A stretch of 5,337 nt of DNA from Fibrobacteraceae bacterium (lineage in GTDB: Bacteria > Fibrobacterota > Fibrobacteria > Fibrobacterales > Fibrobacteraceae). The notes beneath the pieces are model-generated. The model did no database searches and was not told the origin of the DNA. It saw nothing but the letters and a program-made list of their open reading frames with translations. Where the stretch lies: assembly GCA_021443045.1 (NCBI GenBank), contig JABUUT010000023.1, positions 22,208 to 27,544 on the forward strand, written 5' to 3'. Of the stretch, positions 1 to 5,246 are shown in pieces; position 1 is the first letter of the stretch; each line of letters starts with the position of its first letter. Made by a program: the position numbers and the translations under genes.

Positions 1-14
1 TCAGTTTTCAGTGA
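1..14. repeat. Two degenerate heptamers (TCAGTTT, TCAGTGA)
   Basis: TCAGTTT and TCAGTGA stand in tandem at the left edge, sharing TCAGT. Alone this is weak. It is listed because the same 7-base period appears at 76-96 and 5200-5227 with other unit sequences. The array may extend left of the window. Confidence 0.3.
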
Positions 15-38
15 TTGGTATTTGCATGGACATTCTAC

Positions 39-70
39 TGGATCCCTCACGAAGTTCGGGATGAATGACA
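39..70. repeat. REP-like intergenic hairpin repeat, copy A
   Basis: The copy opens with TGGATCCCTCACG and closes with GGGATGAATGACA. The arms ATCCC (42-46) and GGGAT (58-62) are complementary, and GAA/TTC (51-57) can pair inside. The layout matches copy B at 113-146: TGGATCC, then TCACG, a central hairpin, GGAT and a GAC end. It has no T-run after the stem, so a terminator is unlikely. It resembles the GGATCC...AGGATGAC class of non-coding hairpin repeats scattered between genes in several bacteria; that assignment comes from memory of the pattern. Confidence 0.55.
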
Positions 71-75
71 AGTTC

Positions 76-96
76 TTAACCATTAACCATTAGTAA
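76..96. repeat. TTAACCA heptamer tandem repeat (2 exact units + 1 degenerate)
   Basis: TTAACCA occupies 76-82 and 83-89, followed by the related TTAGTAA at 90-96. The exact 7-base period cannot preserve a reading frame over a single repeat, and stop triplets are present, so this is non-coding. It lies between hairpin copies A and B. It resembles in style the heptanucleotide short tandem repeats described in cyanobacteria, but no common origin is claimed. Confidence 0.5.
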
Positions 97-112
97 TTGA
101 TACCACATTCCC

Positions 113-146
113 TGGATCCTTCACGGCTATGCCGTTCAGGATGACA
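113..146. repeat. REP-like intergenic hairpin repeat, copy B
   Basis: This is the best-formed copy. The outer arms are ATCCT (116-120) and AGGAT (138-142), and the inner arms are ACGGC (123-127) and GCCGT (131-135) around a TAT loop. A 2x2 internal loop separates the two stems. It begins TGGATCC and ends AGGATGACA. The two GGAT tetramers at the ends (114-117 and 139-142) form a short direct repeat, across which the hairpin could be lost by slippage. Copy A lies 74 bases upstream with similar flanks. Confidence 0.6.
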
Positions 147-155
147 GATGAAGGC

Positions 156-168
156 TCCTTCAGGATGA
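156..168. repeat. Shrunken hairpin repeat, copy C
   Basis: TCCTTCAGGATGA equals the two ends of copy B (ATCCTTC and TTCAGGATGA) joined with the central hairpin missing. It lies ten bases after copy B ends. It is interpreted as a deletion derivative, although a chance match to such a short sequence is possible. Confidence 0.35.
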
Positions 169-194
169 TGCCGCAGTTAGCCTTTAGAGCTGCA

Positions 195-209
195 CTAAAA
201 TCATTTTAC
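195..209. promoter_or_regulatory. Upstream AT-rich dyad (possible operator 1)
   Basis: TAAAAT (196-201), one central C, then ATTTTA (203-208) form a perfect 6+6 inverted repeat. The right half extended by one base, ATTTTAC (203-209), recurs exactly at 246-252 inside the second dyad. The dyad centres (202 and 243) are 41 bases apart, close to four helical turns. A regulator binding both is an inference, and no known operator was recognised. Confidence 0.35.
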
Positions 210-222
210 AAGTCTCTTCTGT

Positions 223-250
223 TGGCAAAGGGTGTAAAATAATTTATTTT
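223..250 (+). promoter_or_regulatory. Weak candidate promoter, possibly leaderless
   Basis: TTGGCA (223-228) matches five of six bases of the TTGACA -35 consensus. TATTTT (245-250) follows after 16 bases and matches four of six bases of TATAAT. Transcription would then begin about at the ATG at 257, giving a leaderless mRNA, which fits the lack of any Shine-Dalgarno sequence. TAAAAT at 235-240 is a better -10 hexamer but has no -35 at normal spacing. Promoter rules for this lineage are uncertain. Confidence 0.25.
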
Positions 251-256
251 ACGCCC
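230..256. promoter_or_regulatory. Dyad/hairpin abutting the start codon (possible operator 2 or translation hairpin)
   Basis: The arms 230-241 and 245-256 pair over 12 positions, with one G-T pair (233/253) and a loop of ATT (242-244). The inner eight pairs, GTAAAATA against TATTTTAC, are perfect. The dyad ends at 256, the base before the ATG, and fills the place where a ribosome binding site would be. If transcribed, the stem could sequester the start; if not, it is a good operator shape. There is no following T-run, so it is not a terminator. Confidence 0.45.
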
Positions 257-3172
257 ATGAATATTCTAATCTATGCGCTTTTTGCCCTTTCGGGCTTTGC
301 GGGACTTATTTACGAAGGTTCCTGGGCTCGGTATCTTAAACTGTTTTTGGGCCACTCCAGTTACGGACAAGTTCTCACCCTTTGTATATACATGGGTGGC
401 CTTGCCATAGGTAGCTTTGTGGCTGGAAAACTGGTAGAAAAAGTGCGGCGCCCTTTGCTGGGTTATGCTGCAGTGGAACTGGGTATATGCTTTGGCGGCG
501 TTATTTACCATCCTCTGTACAATTTGCTTACCGGCTTTTTTTACGACTCCAGTTTCGCTGCAGGGCTTTCCAGCAGGGGCGCCGAAGTTTTAAAGGTGGT
601 GTTGGCCACCGGAAGTACATTGCCTATTGCCATTGCGGTGGGTATGACTTTCCCTTTTATTGCGGCTGGCTTAATGCGCAAAAGCGGCAAGGAAGTTTCA
701 CTTCCTTGGCTCTATTTTACCAATAGCCTTGGCAGCGCCATAGGTATTCTTTTTACAAGTTATCTGCTTATTCCCGAATTGGGGAACCACATTACTTTGT
801 GTGTGGCCGCTTCCATTAACTTTGTATTGGCAGCTGTCTTTGGTGTTATTGGTTTTACCACCGCTCCCTCTGCCGAAGAAGAAGGTGAATCCAAAGACGT
901 TCGTGAGGAACAGCATGCTTCCGCTCCCATGCCTCCCAAAAATGCTTGGCTGTGGATTGCGGCCATTACAGGGCTTACCTCCTTTGTTTACGAAATTGTC
1001 TGGATTCGACTTTTAAGCCTTCTTATGGGTTCTTCTAGCCATAGTTTTGATCAAATGCTTTCGGCCTTTATTTTGGGCCTTGCAGTGGGTAGCGCTGTTA
1101 GTGGCAAACTGCTAAAGAAAGATTCCCTGGTGGTGCTTTCTTTGGCACAAATTTTTATGGCCTTCTTTGCTCTTTGCACCTTGTATTTCCACAAGCCTTT
1201 TTGGGGCATGATGAACGAGGCCAACCAGATTTTTAACCAAACTACCGACGGTTATTTGTGCTGGAGCATTTTTAAGTATTTGCTTTCTGTGTTGTGGATG
1301 GTGCCCACCAGCTTTTTTGCTGGCATGACGCTGCCTTTAATTACCTTGATTCTTACCCGTGCCTTTAAGAGTGAAGCACCTATTGGCAAGGTTTATGGCT
1401 GGAATACCCTGGGCTCCATTATTGGCTCGGCGGGTGGCGGGCTTTTGCTTTTGCCGGTGCTGCAGCTAAAGGGCGCTTTGGTTTTGGCGGCGGTAATGGA
1501 CTTTGCCATTGGTTTTTTGCTTTTGGTTTTCTATCGAAAAAAATTCCGCAGGAGCCCTCTGTTTTATGTGATTGCGGCGGCTATGGTGCTGCCCAGCATT
1601 TTTGTGAGTTTTGACCCGTCTCTCATTACTTCTGGAGCTTTTCGGGCGTACAAGAATTTGCACCCCGATGAAAAAATCATTGTGCGTGATGGAAAAACGG
1701 CAACCATTAGTTTTCATGAATCCGATGTTCATTTTTATGTAAAGACCAATGGCAAGGCCGACGCCAGCATGAGTAAAAATCGTAACCACCCCATTGAAGG
1801 GGACGAACTGACTCAGGCGGCAACGGCGTTTATGCCAATGGGCGTAAAAAGCGAGCCTTACGATGCGGCCATGGTGGGCTTTGGTAGCGGCATGGGGGCC
1901 CATTACCTTTTGGCCGACCCCCTGCTCAAGGACTTTGACTGCGTTGAAATTGAAGCGGAGATGATGGACATGGCCAAGGGCTTTTATCCTTGGAATAGTC
2001 GTGGTTACGATGACCCCCGCATCCACATTTTTATTGACGATGCCAACACCTTCTTTTTAACGAATGGCCGCAAGTACGACATGATTATTAGTGTGCCTTC
2101 GAACCCTTGGGTTAGCGGTGTGGCCAGTTTGTTTAGCCATGAATTCTATGCCAAAATGCGTCGGTATTTAAAACCTGGTGGGCTTTGGGTGCAGTGGATT
2201 CAGACCTACGAATTTAACGATGCCTTGTTCCTGAATATTCTGAAGGCTCTGGAGGTAACGTTCCCGTATGTTAGTTTGTACAAATCTCCAGAAGAGCCTG
2301 ACATTATTATGATTGCCAGCGACGAGCCTGTAATTCAAAAGGGTATAGAACGTTTTAGCACAGACCCTGTGCTCATTAAGGAGTTTGAAAGAATACAGAG
2401 GGAGCCTAATTTCTTTGGGGAACAGAATTTCTTGTTTACCTCGGCTATGGTGAAGCCCTTGCTCGAAGGGGTGCGGCCCAACAGCATTTTTATTCCTATG
2501 GTGGATAACCAGGCTGAAGAAGCCCGGTTTGTGCATTCCAATGCATATATTGTGTCCGTTTTTGACAGCTGCGAAATTTGCTGGCCCGAATTTTTGGACT
2601 CGGCGGACTACGCTTTGCGTAGACCTGCAAAGGTGGCTTTTATGGAAAAGAACAACAAAGATTCTTATGGCACCAGAGCCATGCTCTCTTACCTAAATGA
2701 TGTGGAAATGCGAAAGAAAGATTCCATTGTTACCAATGATATTGTGGGTGAAGCTTCTGCCGAATGGAAAAAATTTAGGGTGGAATATATTGAATGGGTG
2801 CGCAGCATTCCCATGGAAGTTCGGGATACAAACAAACTGTATATGAAGGTTCGGGAGTTAAACGATGCGGGTGTATTCCCTGCTTCCTTTACCGACGAAT
2901 TTAACATTACCGAAGTGGCTCGCACCAAGAACTACCAGACGGCTGCTGCTTTAGTGGCGGAATTCTATGAAAAATACGAAATGAAGGAAATGGATGAGTT
3001 CTTCTTGAGAAACGCCTTGCTCATTGCCCTTTTGGCTAGAGAACCTGAATTGGCTCAGGCTGTTTATAAAGACGCCATTCAAGATAACGAAGACTTTTTC
3101 CCTGTTGAAAAACGCTTGATTGAGCGGAGCATTTTAAAGTTGCGAAAAGACAACTTGAGCCACCGCCAATAG
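257..3172 (+). CDS. Multi-pass membrane protein fused to a spermidine-synthase-like domain
   Basis: The 971-residue product belongs by motif to the fused membrane/spermidine synthase-like proteins. Residues 1-200 and 229-426 are membrane halves related by internal duplication: YEGSW at 19-23 matches YEIVW at 245-249, GMTFP at 129-133 matches GMTLP at 356-360, and NSLGS at 156-160 matches NTLGS at 383-387. An acidic linker (about 201-228) joins them, and a thirteenth hydrophobic segment follows (433-452). Residues about 470-690 carry the synthase fold: NGKADAS (498-504), DELTQ (516-520), the nucleotide loop GFGSGMG (541-547), acidic VEIE (563-566), DDA (594-596) and PGG (640-642). At the spot where aminopropyltransferases have catalytic DSSDP-type residues it reads SVPSNPW (612-618), so ordinary spermidine synthesis is doubtful. 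Residues about 770-971 are an unrecognised, probably helical extension. This ATG is chosen because membrane segment 1 aligns with the family N-terminus; no Shine-Dalgarno is seen. The true substrate is unknown. Confidence 0.85.
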   Translation: MNILIYALFALSGFAGLIYEGSWARYLKLFLGHSSYGQVLTLCIYMGGLAIGSFVAGKLVEKVRRPLLGYAAVELGICFGGVIYHPLYNLLTGFFYDSSFAAGLSSRGAEVLKVVLATGSTLPIAIAVGMTFPFIAAGLMRKSGKEVSLPWLYFTNSLGSAIGILFTSYLLIPELGNHITLCVAASINFVLAAVFGVIGFTTAPSAEEEGESKDVREEQHASAPMPPKNAWLWIAAITGLTSFVYEIVWIRLLSLLMGSSSHSFDQMLSAFILGLAVGSAVSGKLLKKDSLVVLSLAQIFMAFFALCTLYFHKPFWGMMNEANQIFNQTTDGYLCWSIFKYLLSVLWMVPTSFFAGMTLPLITLILTRAFKSEAPIGKVYGWNTLGSIIGSAGGGLLLLPVLQLKGALVLAAVMDFAIGFLLLVFYRKKFRRSPLFYVIAAAMVLPSIFVSFDPSLITSGAFRAYKNLHPDEKIIVRDGKTATISFHESDVHFYVKTNGKADASMSKNRNHPIEGDELTQAATAFMPMGVKSEPYDAAMVGFGSGMGAHYLLADPLLKDFDCVEIEAEMMDMAKGFYPWNSRGYDDPRIHIFIDDANTFFLTNGRKYDMIISVPSNPWVSGVASLFSHEFYAKMRRYLKPGGLWVQWIQTYEFNDALFLNILKALEVTFPYVSLYKSPEEPDIIMIASDEPVIQKGIERFSTDPVLIKEFERIQREPNFFGEQNFLFTSAMVKPLLEGVRPNSIFIPMVDNQAEEARFVHSNAYIVSVFDSCEICWPEFLDSADYALRRPAKVAFMEKNNKDSYGTRAMLSYLNDVEMRKKDSIVTNDIVGEASAEWKKFRVEYIEWVRSIPMEVRDTNKLYMKVRELNDAGVFPASFTDEFNITEVARTKNYQTAAALVAEFYEKYEMKEMDEFFLRNALLIALLAREPELAQAVYKDAIQDNEDFFPVEKRLIERSILKLRKDNLSHRQ

Positions 3173-3880
3173 TTACCCTTCGAGAATCTTCTTTACCGCA
3201 GCCACCTCCTCAGCAGAGGGGCTGCGTGTGTTTTTTAGGGTGTAGGGGTAGCCTAATTCATCCCACTTGTGTATGGCCATGTTGTGAAATGGCAGAACAT
3301 CGATTCTTTTAAGATGCTTGAATGGTCTTATAAAATTGGCCAATGCCTGCACATCGTCCGGGTTATCGGTAAGGCCAGGAACCAAAACATACCGGAGCCA
3401 GAAACTTTTACCCATTTCTTCTAATCGTTGTGCAAAATCCAGGGTGGGTTGCAGTGGTTTTCCCGTTAGTTTTAGATAGGTAGTCGGGTTCATTTCTTTA
3501 ATGTCTAGCATTACCAAATCAACTACATTGAACCACTCGTCGCTTAGGTGGCCTGCTAAAAAGCCTTGGGTGTCTAAGGCGGTGTGTAGGCCCAGCTGGT
3601 TTTTGGCACGCTCAAAGATTTCGTGGGCAAATTCGGGTTGGGCTAAGGGCTCACCACCGGTAATGGTAAGGCCTCCGGCCATGCGGAGAAAACCAGCGTA
3701 TTTTGAAATTTCATCAATAATTTCTTGGGAGTGGGTTGGCTTACCGTTCTTCATTTCCCAAGTGTCGGGATTGTGGCAGTAGAGGCACTTAAATGGGCAC
3801 CCAGCAAGGAATAGGGCAAAACGAATGCCAGGGCCGTCTGCGGCAGCCCCAGTATCAAAGGAATGAACGTAACCTTGCAC
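3173..3880 (-). CDS. pflA: Pyruvate formate-lyase activating enzyme (radical SAM)
   Basis: This cytosolic radical SAM enzyme uses a [4Fe-4S] cluster and S-adenosylmethionine to install the glycyl radical on pyruvate formate-lyase, the enzyme splitting pyruvate to formate and acetyl-CoA. In the 235-residue product, counted from the GTG at 3880, the family signature DGPGIRF precedes the cluster motif CPFKCLYC (Cys 28, 32, 35). Then come GGEPL (75-79), DLVMLDIK (about 121-128), RYVLVPG (about 163-169) and HKW (204-206), all as in E. coli PflA (246 residues). GTG at 3880 places VHSF five residues from the start, as in the family. An ATG at 3961 would add 27 unrelated residues and overlap the upstream gene by 77 bases; TTG at 3901 is another option. 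No Shine-Dalgarno is visible, and the upstream stop is four bases away, suggesting translational coupling. The lyase gene itself is not in the window. A related glycyl-radical activase is possible but less likely. Confidence 0.9.
   Translation of the reverse strand: MQGYVHSFDTGAAADGPGIRFALFLAGCPFKCLYCHNPDTWEMKNGKPTHSQEIIDEISKYAGFLRMAGGLTITGGEPLAQPEFAHEIFERAKNQLGLHTALDTQGFLAGHLSDEWFNVVDLVMLDIKEMNPTTYLKLTGKPLQPTLDFAQRLEEMGKSFWLRYVLVPGLTDNPDDVQALANFIRPFKHLKRIDVLPFHNMAIHKWDELGYPYTLKNTRSPSAEEVAAVKKILEG
3197..3236 (+). terminator. Candidate intrinsic terminator for the plus-strand gene, inside the opposite CDS
   Basis: CGCAGCC (3197-3203) pairs with GGCTGCG (3220-3226). After a bulged A, CCTC (3205-3208) pairs with GAGG (3216-3219) around a seven-base loop. 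TGTG and then six T residues (3231-3236) follow. It starts 25 bases after the stop of the membrane/synthase gene. The tract is also codons near the C-terminus of pflA, so coding constraint could explain part of it. The four-base gap before the T-run weakens the call. Confidence 0.45.
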
Positions 3881-3884
3881 TATG

Positions 3885-4736
3885 CTAGAAGAGGAAGGCA
3901 ATGCCCGCTGTGGTATAGAAGGTGCGGAGAACGGCGTCGTTAAAAACGGTGCTGCCTTCAAGAGTTTCGTTGCGGAGGTTGGTAAAACTCTGTACCACGC
4001 GAAGGTTCAAGTGAATCCAGCGGGTGAGAATGTAACCCACATCCAAGGCGGCGCCTACTTCAACGCTGTTGGTGGTAATGGGGTTGCTTGTTTTACTCTT
4101 TTGGCCGTCGTTATCCAGTTCCAATTCGGCATCGCCTGTGAGTTTAAGGCCGCAGTTGAGGCCAAGCCCCAGGAACATGTCGTAGTCTTCAAAGGTGTAG
4201 CGCACCATAATTGGAATTTCGAACATCATAATATTGATGTGGCCTTTGTAGGTACCAAAACTGGCGGCATCGCTTTCAAAGTTGTAACGGCGGTAGTTAA
4301 ATGTCAATTCTGGGGCAATGGAAAGGTTTTTTATGGGAAGGTTCATGCGTACCATAAAGCCGCCACCGCCCTGAAAACCTAGGCCCCAGTCCTCATCGTC
4401 GTTGCCCAGCAAAAACTTGTTGATGCCACCCTGGAGCCGAATGCCTAGAATAACGGTACGGGCAAAACCTTCGTTGCGCTGTTTGTTGATTTCGGAGCGG
4501 GATGTTTGCTCGTTCTTATAGCGGGCGTATGCGCTAGCATATTCTTCATCGTCGGCAAATTCGCTGTCGGTGCTTCCTTCGTATTGAGCGTCACTGGCGT
4601 TGGCGCTTTGGGTCTGGCTTTCGGCGGAGGCCCAATCGGAATCATCCTCGGAGGGTTCCGAGCTATCTTGTGCAAAGGTATTTACTGCAAAAGCGAGAAG
4701 CAGTGAGGCAAGCAAGGATAAACTTTTGTTTTTCAT
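3885..4736 (-). CDS. Outer-membrane beta-barrel protein (PorT/OMP_b-brl-like)
   Basis: The 283-residue product starts with a classical signal peptide: MKNK, then a hydrophobic core, with likely cleavage after Ala22 in NTFA/QDSS. There is no lipobox Cys. Residues about 23-75 are a Ser/Asp/Glu/Ala-rich, low-complexity spacer. From about residue 90 alternating hydrophobic strands begin (RTVILGIRLQGG, GLGFQGGGGFMVRMN, LSIAPELTFNYRRY, IMMFEIPIMVRYTF, MFLGLGLNCGLKL), and the chain ends AGIAFLF with the C-terminal Phe used in barrel assembly. About eight strands are plausible. This fits the small PorT-like barrels common in Bacteroidetes and Fibrobacteres; the substrate or role is unknown. The ATG at 4736 is chosen because it puts the signal peptide at the N-terminus; a TTG at 4754 would add six residues. 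The stop lies four bases from the pflA start, so the two are probably co-transcribed. Confidence 0.8.
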   Translation of the reverse strand: MKNKSLSLLASLLLAFAVNTFAQDSSEPSEDDSDWASAESQTQSANASDAQYEGSTDSEFADDEEYASAYARYKNEQTSRSEINKQRNEGFARTVILGIRLQGGINKFLLGNDDEDWGLGFQGGGGFMVRMNLPIKNLSIAPELTFNYRRYNFESDAASFGTYKGHINIMMFEIPIMVRYTFEDYDMFLGLGLNCGLKLTGDAELELDNDGQKSKTSNPITTNSVEVGAALDVGYILTRWIHLNLRVVQSFTNLRNETLEGSTVFNDAVLRTFYTTAGIAFLF

Positions 4737-4775
4737 ACACACCCAATTTAACAAAGATTTTGCGTATCAATGTGA

Positions 4776-4784
4776 CTAAAAATA
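4776..4784 (-). promoter_or_regulatory. Candidate -10-like element for the barrel/pflA pair
   Basis: Read on the minus strand this is TATTTTTAG, 39 bases upstream of the barrel ATG, a normal promoter distance. The same 9-mer faces leuS at 4991-4999. It is close to the TAnnTTTG -7 consensus of Bacteroidetes (seven of eight positions), but the matching upstream TTTG is missing at the usual spacing. Confidence 0.25.
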
Positions 4785-4805
4785 CACTTTCGTATAAAAA
4801 GTGTG
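4783..4805. repeat. Inverted repeat upstream of the barrel gene
   Basis: ACACTTT (4784-4790) and AAAGTGT (4798-4804) are perfect inverted repeats around CGTATAA. One wobble pair extends the stem outwards (4783/4805). The repeat overlaps the upstream edge of the TATTTTTAG element, so it could be an operator. In AT-rich DNA a stem of this size can also arise by chance. Confidence 0.3.
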
Positions 4806-4821
4806 TAGTAACATGTTGTTT

Positions 4822-4837
4822 ACAAATGAATATTTGT
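4822..4837. repeat. Short perfect dyad ACAAAT-GAAT-ATTTGT
   Basis: ACAAAT (4822-4827) and ATTTGT (4832-4837) flank GAAT. The palindrome AACATGTT lies just to the left at 4810-4817. Both are about 75-100 bases upstream of the barrel start and could bind a regulator, but no known site was recognised. Confidence 0.25.
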
Positions 4838-5061
4838 TGTGTTTTTTGAGATTTTTCCGTTTTTTACCACTTTGGCGGAACTTTACAGGCCACTTTTGTA
4901 ACTTTTTACCCCGAAAAAACATTTTTTGTTTGAAAGTGAATAAAAGTGTGGTTTTTGGGGGATAAGAAAAGAGGCTTGTTCCATAATTTCTATTTTTAGC
5001 CCCGAAAAACATAAATCAGGTTCCGTTAGCAAAAGACAGGGCGATTGCGAATCCAAAATCT

Positions 5062-5236
5062 TTCGTCTTTGCAACTACGCTGCCAAATGCTGCGCCTCAC
5101 CTATGTCGAGCAAGCTCGCCGCAGGTTTCGGCTTACGCATTTATCGTCTTTCGTCTAGCAGAACCATACTGGATGACAAGACTTGCCGTCAACGATTCTT
5201 TCGTCTTTCGTCTATCGTCTTTCGTCTGGCAGAACC
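5062..5236. repeat. Mosaic of TTCGTCT heptamers and 24-base direct repeats upstream of leuS
   Basis: One TTCGTCT lies at 5062-5068, ATCGTCT-TTCGTCT at 5143-5156, and a four-unit array (TTCGTCT, TTCGTCT, ATCGTCT, TTCGTCT) at 5200-5227. A 24-base direct repeat covers 5142-5165 and 5213-5236, differing only at 5157 (A) versus 5228 (G); each copy is two heptamers followed by RGCAGAACC. Between the heptamers lie a 74-base GC-richer insert (5069-5142) with a small stem CGAGC/GCTCG at 5107-5118, and a 43-base segment (5157-5199). The mosaic ends five bases before the leuS ribosome binding site. Confidence 0.65.
5170..5178. repeat. Possible deletion scar of a GGATCC-type hairpin repeat
   Basis: CTGGATGACAAG around 5169-5180 joins the left flank seen in copies A and B (ACTGGAT, CCTGGAT) directly to their right end (GGATGACA). 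One GGAT remains where full copies have two with a hairpin between. A short chance match cannot be excluded. Confidence 0.3.
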
Positions 5237-5241
5237 TATCT

Positions 5242-5246
5242 GAGGA
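5242..5246 (+). promoter_or_regulatory. leuS ribosome binding site
   Basis: GAGGA lies eight bases before the ATG at 5255, a good Shine-Dalgarno match and spacing. It supports this start and contrasts with the lack of any such site before the membrane/synthase gene and pflA. Confidence 0.75.

Noticed and set aside
116..142. Hairpin B as an intrinsic terminator of a gene to the left
   Set aside because: No T-run follows the stem and no upstream coding sequence is visible in the window.
1466..2026. 186-codon open frame antisense to the membrane/synthase gene
   Set aside because: It lies wholly inside a well-supported gene on the other strand, has no recognisable domain and is rich in His/Arg/Lys in the way of a codon-bias shadow.
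3881..3961. N-terminal extension of pflA to the ATG at 3961
   Set aside because: It would add 27 residues unlike the family N-terminus and overlap the barrel gene by 77 bases; GTG at 3880 matches the family start.
3882..4382. 166-codon plus-strand open frame opposite the barrel gene
   Set aside because: The minus-strand frame has a signal peptide, barrel strands and a C-terminal Phe; the plus frame shows no known features and has no ribosome binding site.
4776..5012. 78-codon minus-strand open frame in the AT-rich spacer
   Set aside because: Its Lys/Phe-rich composition simply reflects A/T runs. It has no domain or convincing start, and its repeated MFF-type segments come from the CCCCGAAAAA direct repeat.
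5107..5118. CGAGC/GCTCG hairpin as a leuS attenuator
   Set aside because: Only five pairs with a two-base loop, no T-run and no leader peptide; it looks like part of the repeat insert.
5062..5236. CRISPR array
   Set aside because: The repeats are 7-mers in direct tandem and only two 24-base copies; there are no regular spacers and no cas genes.
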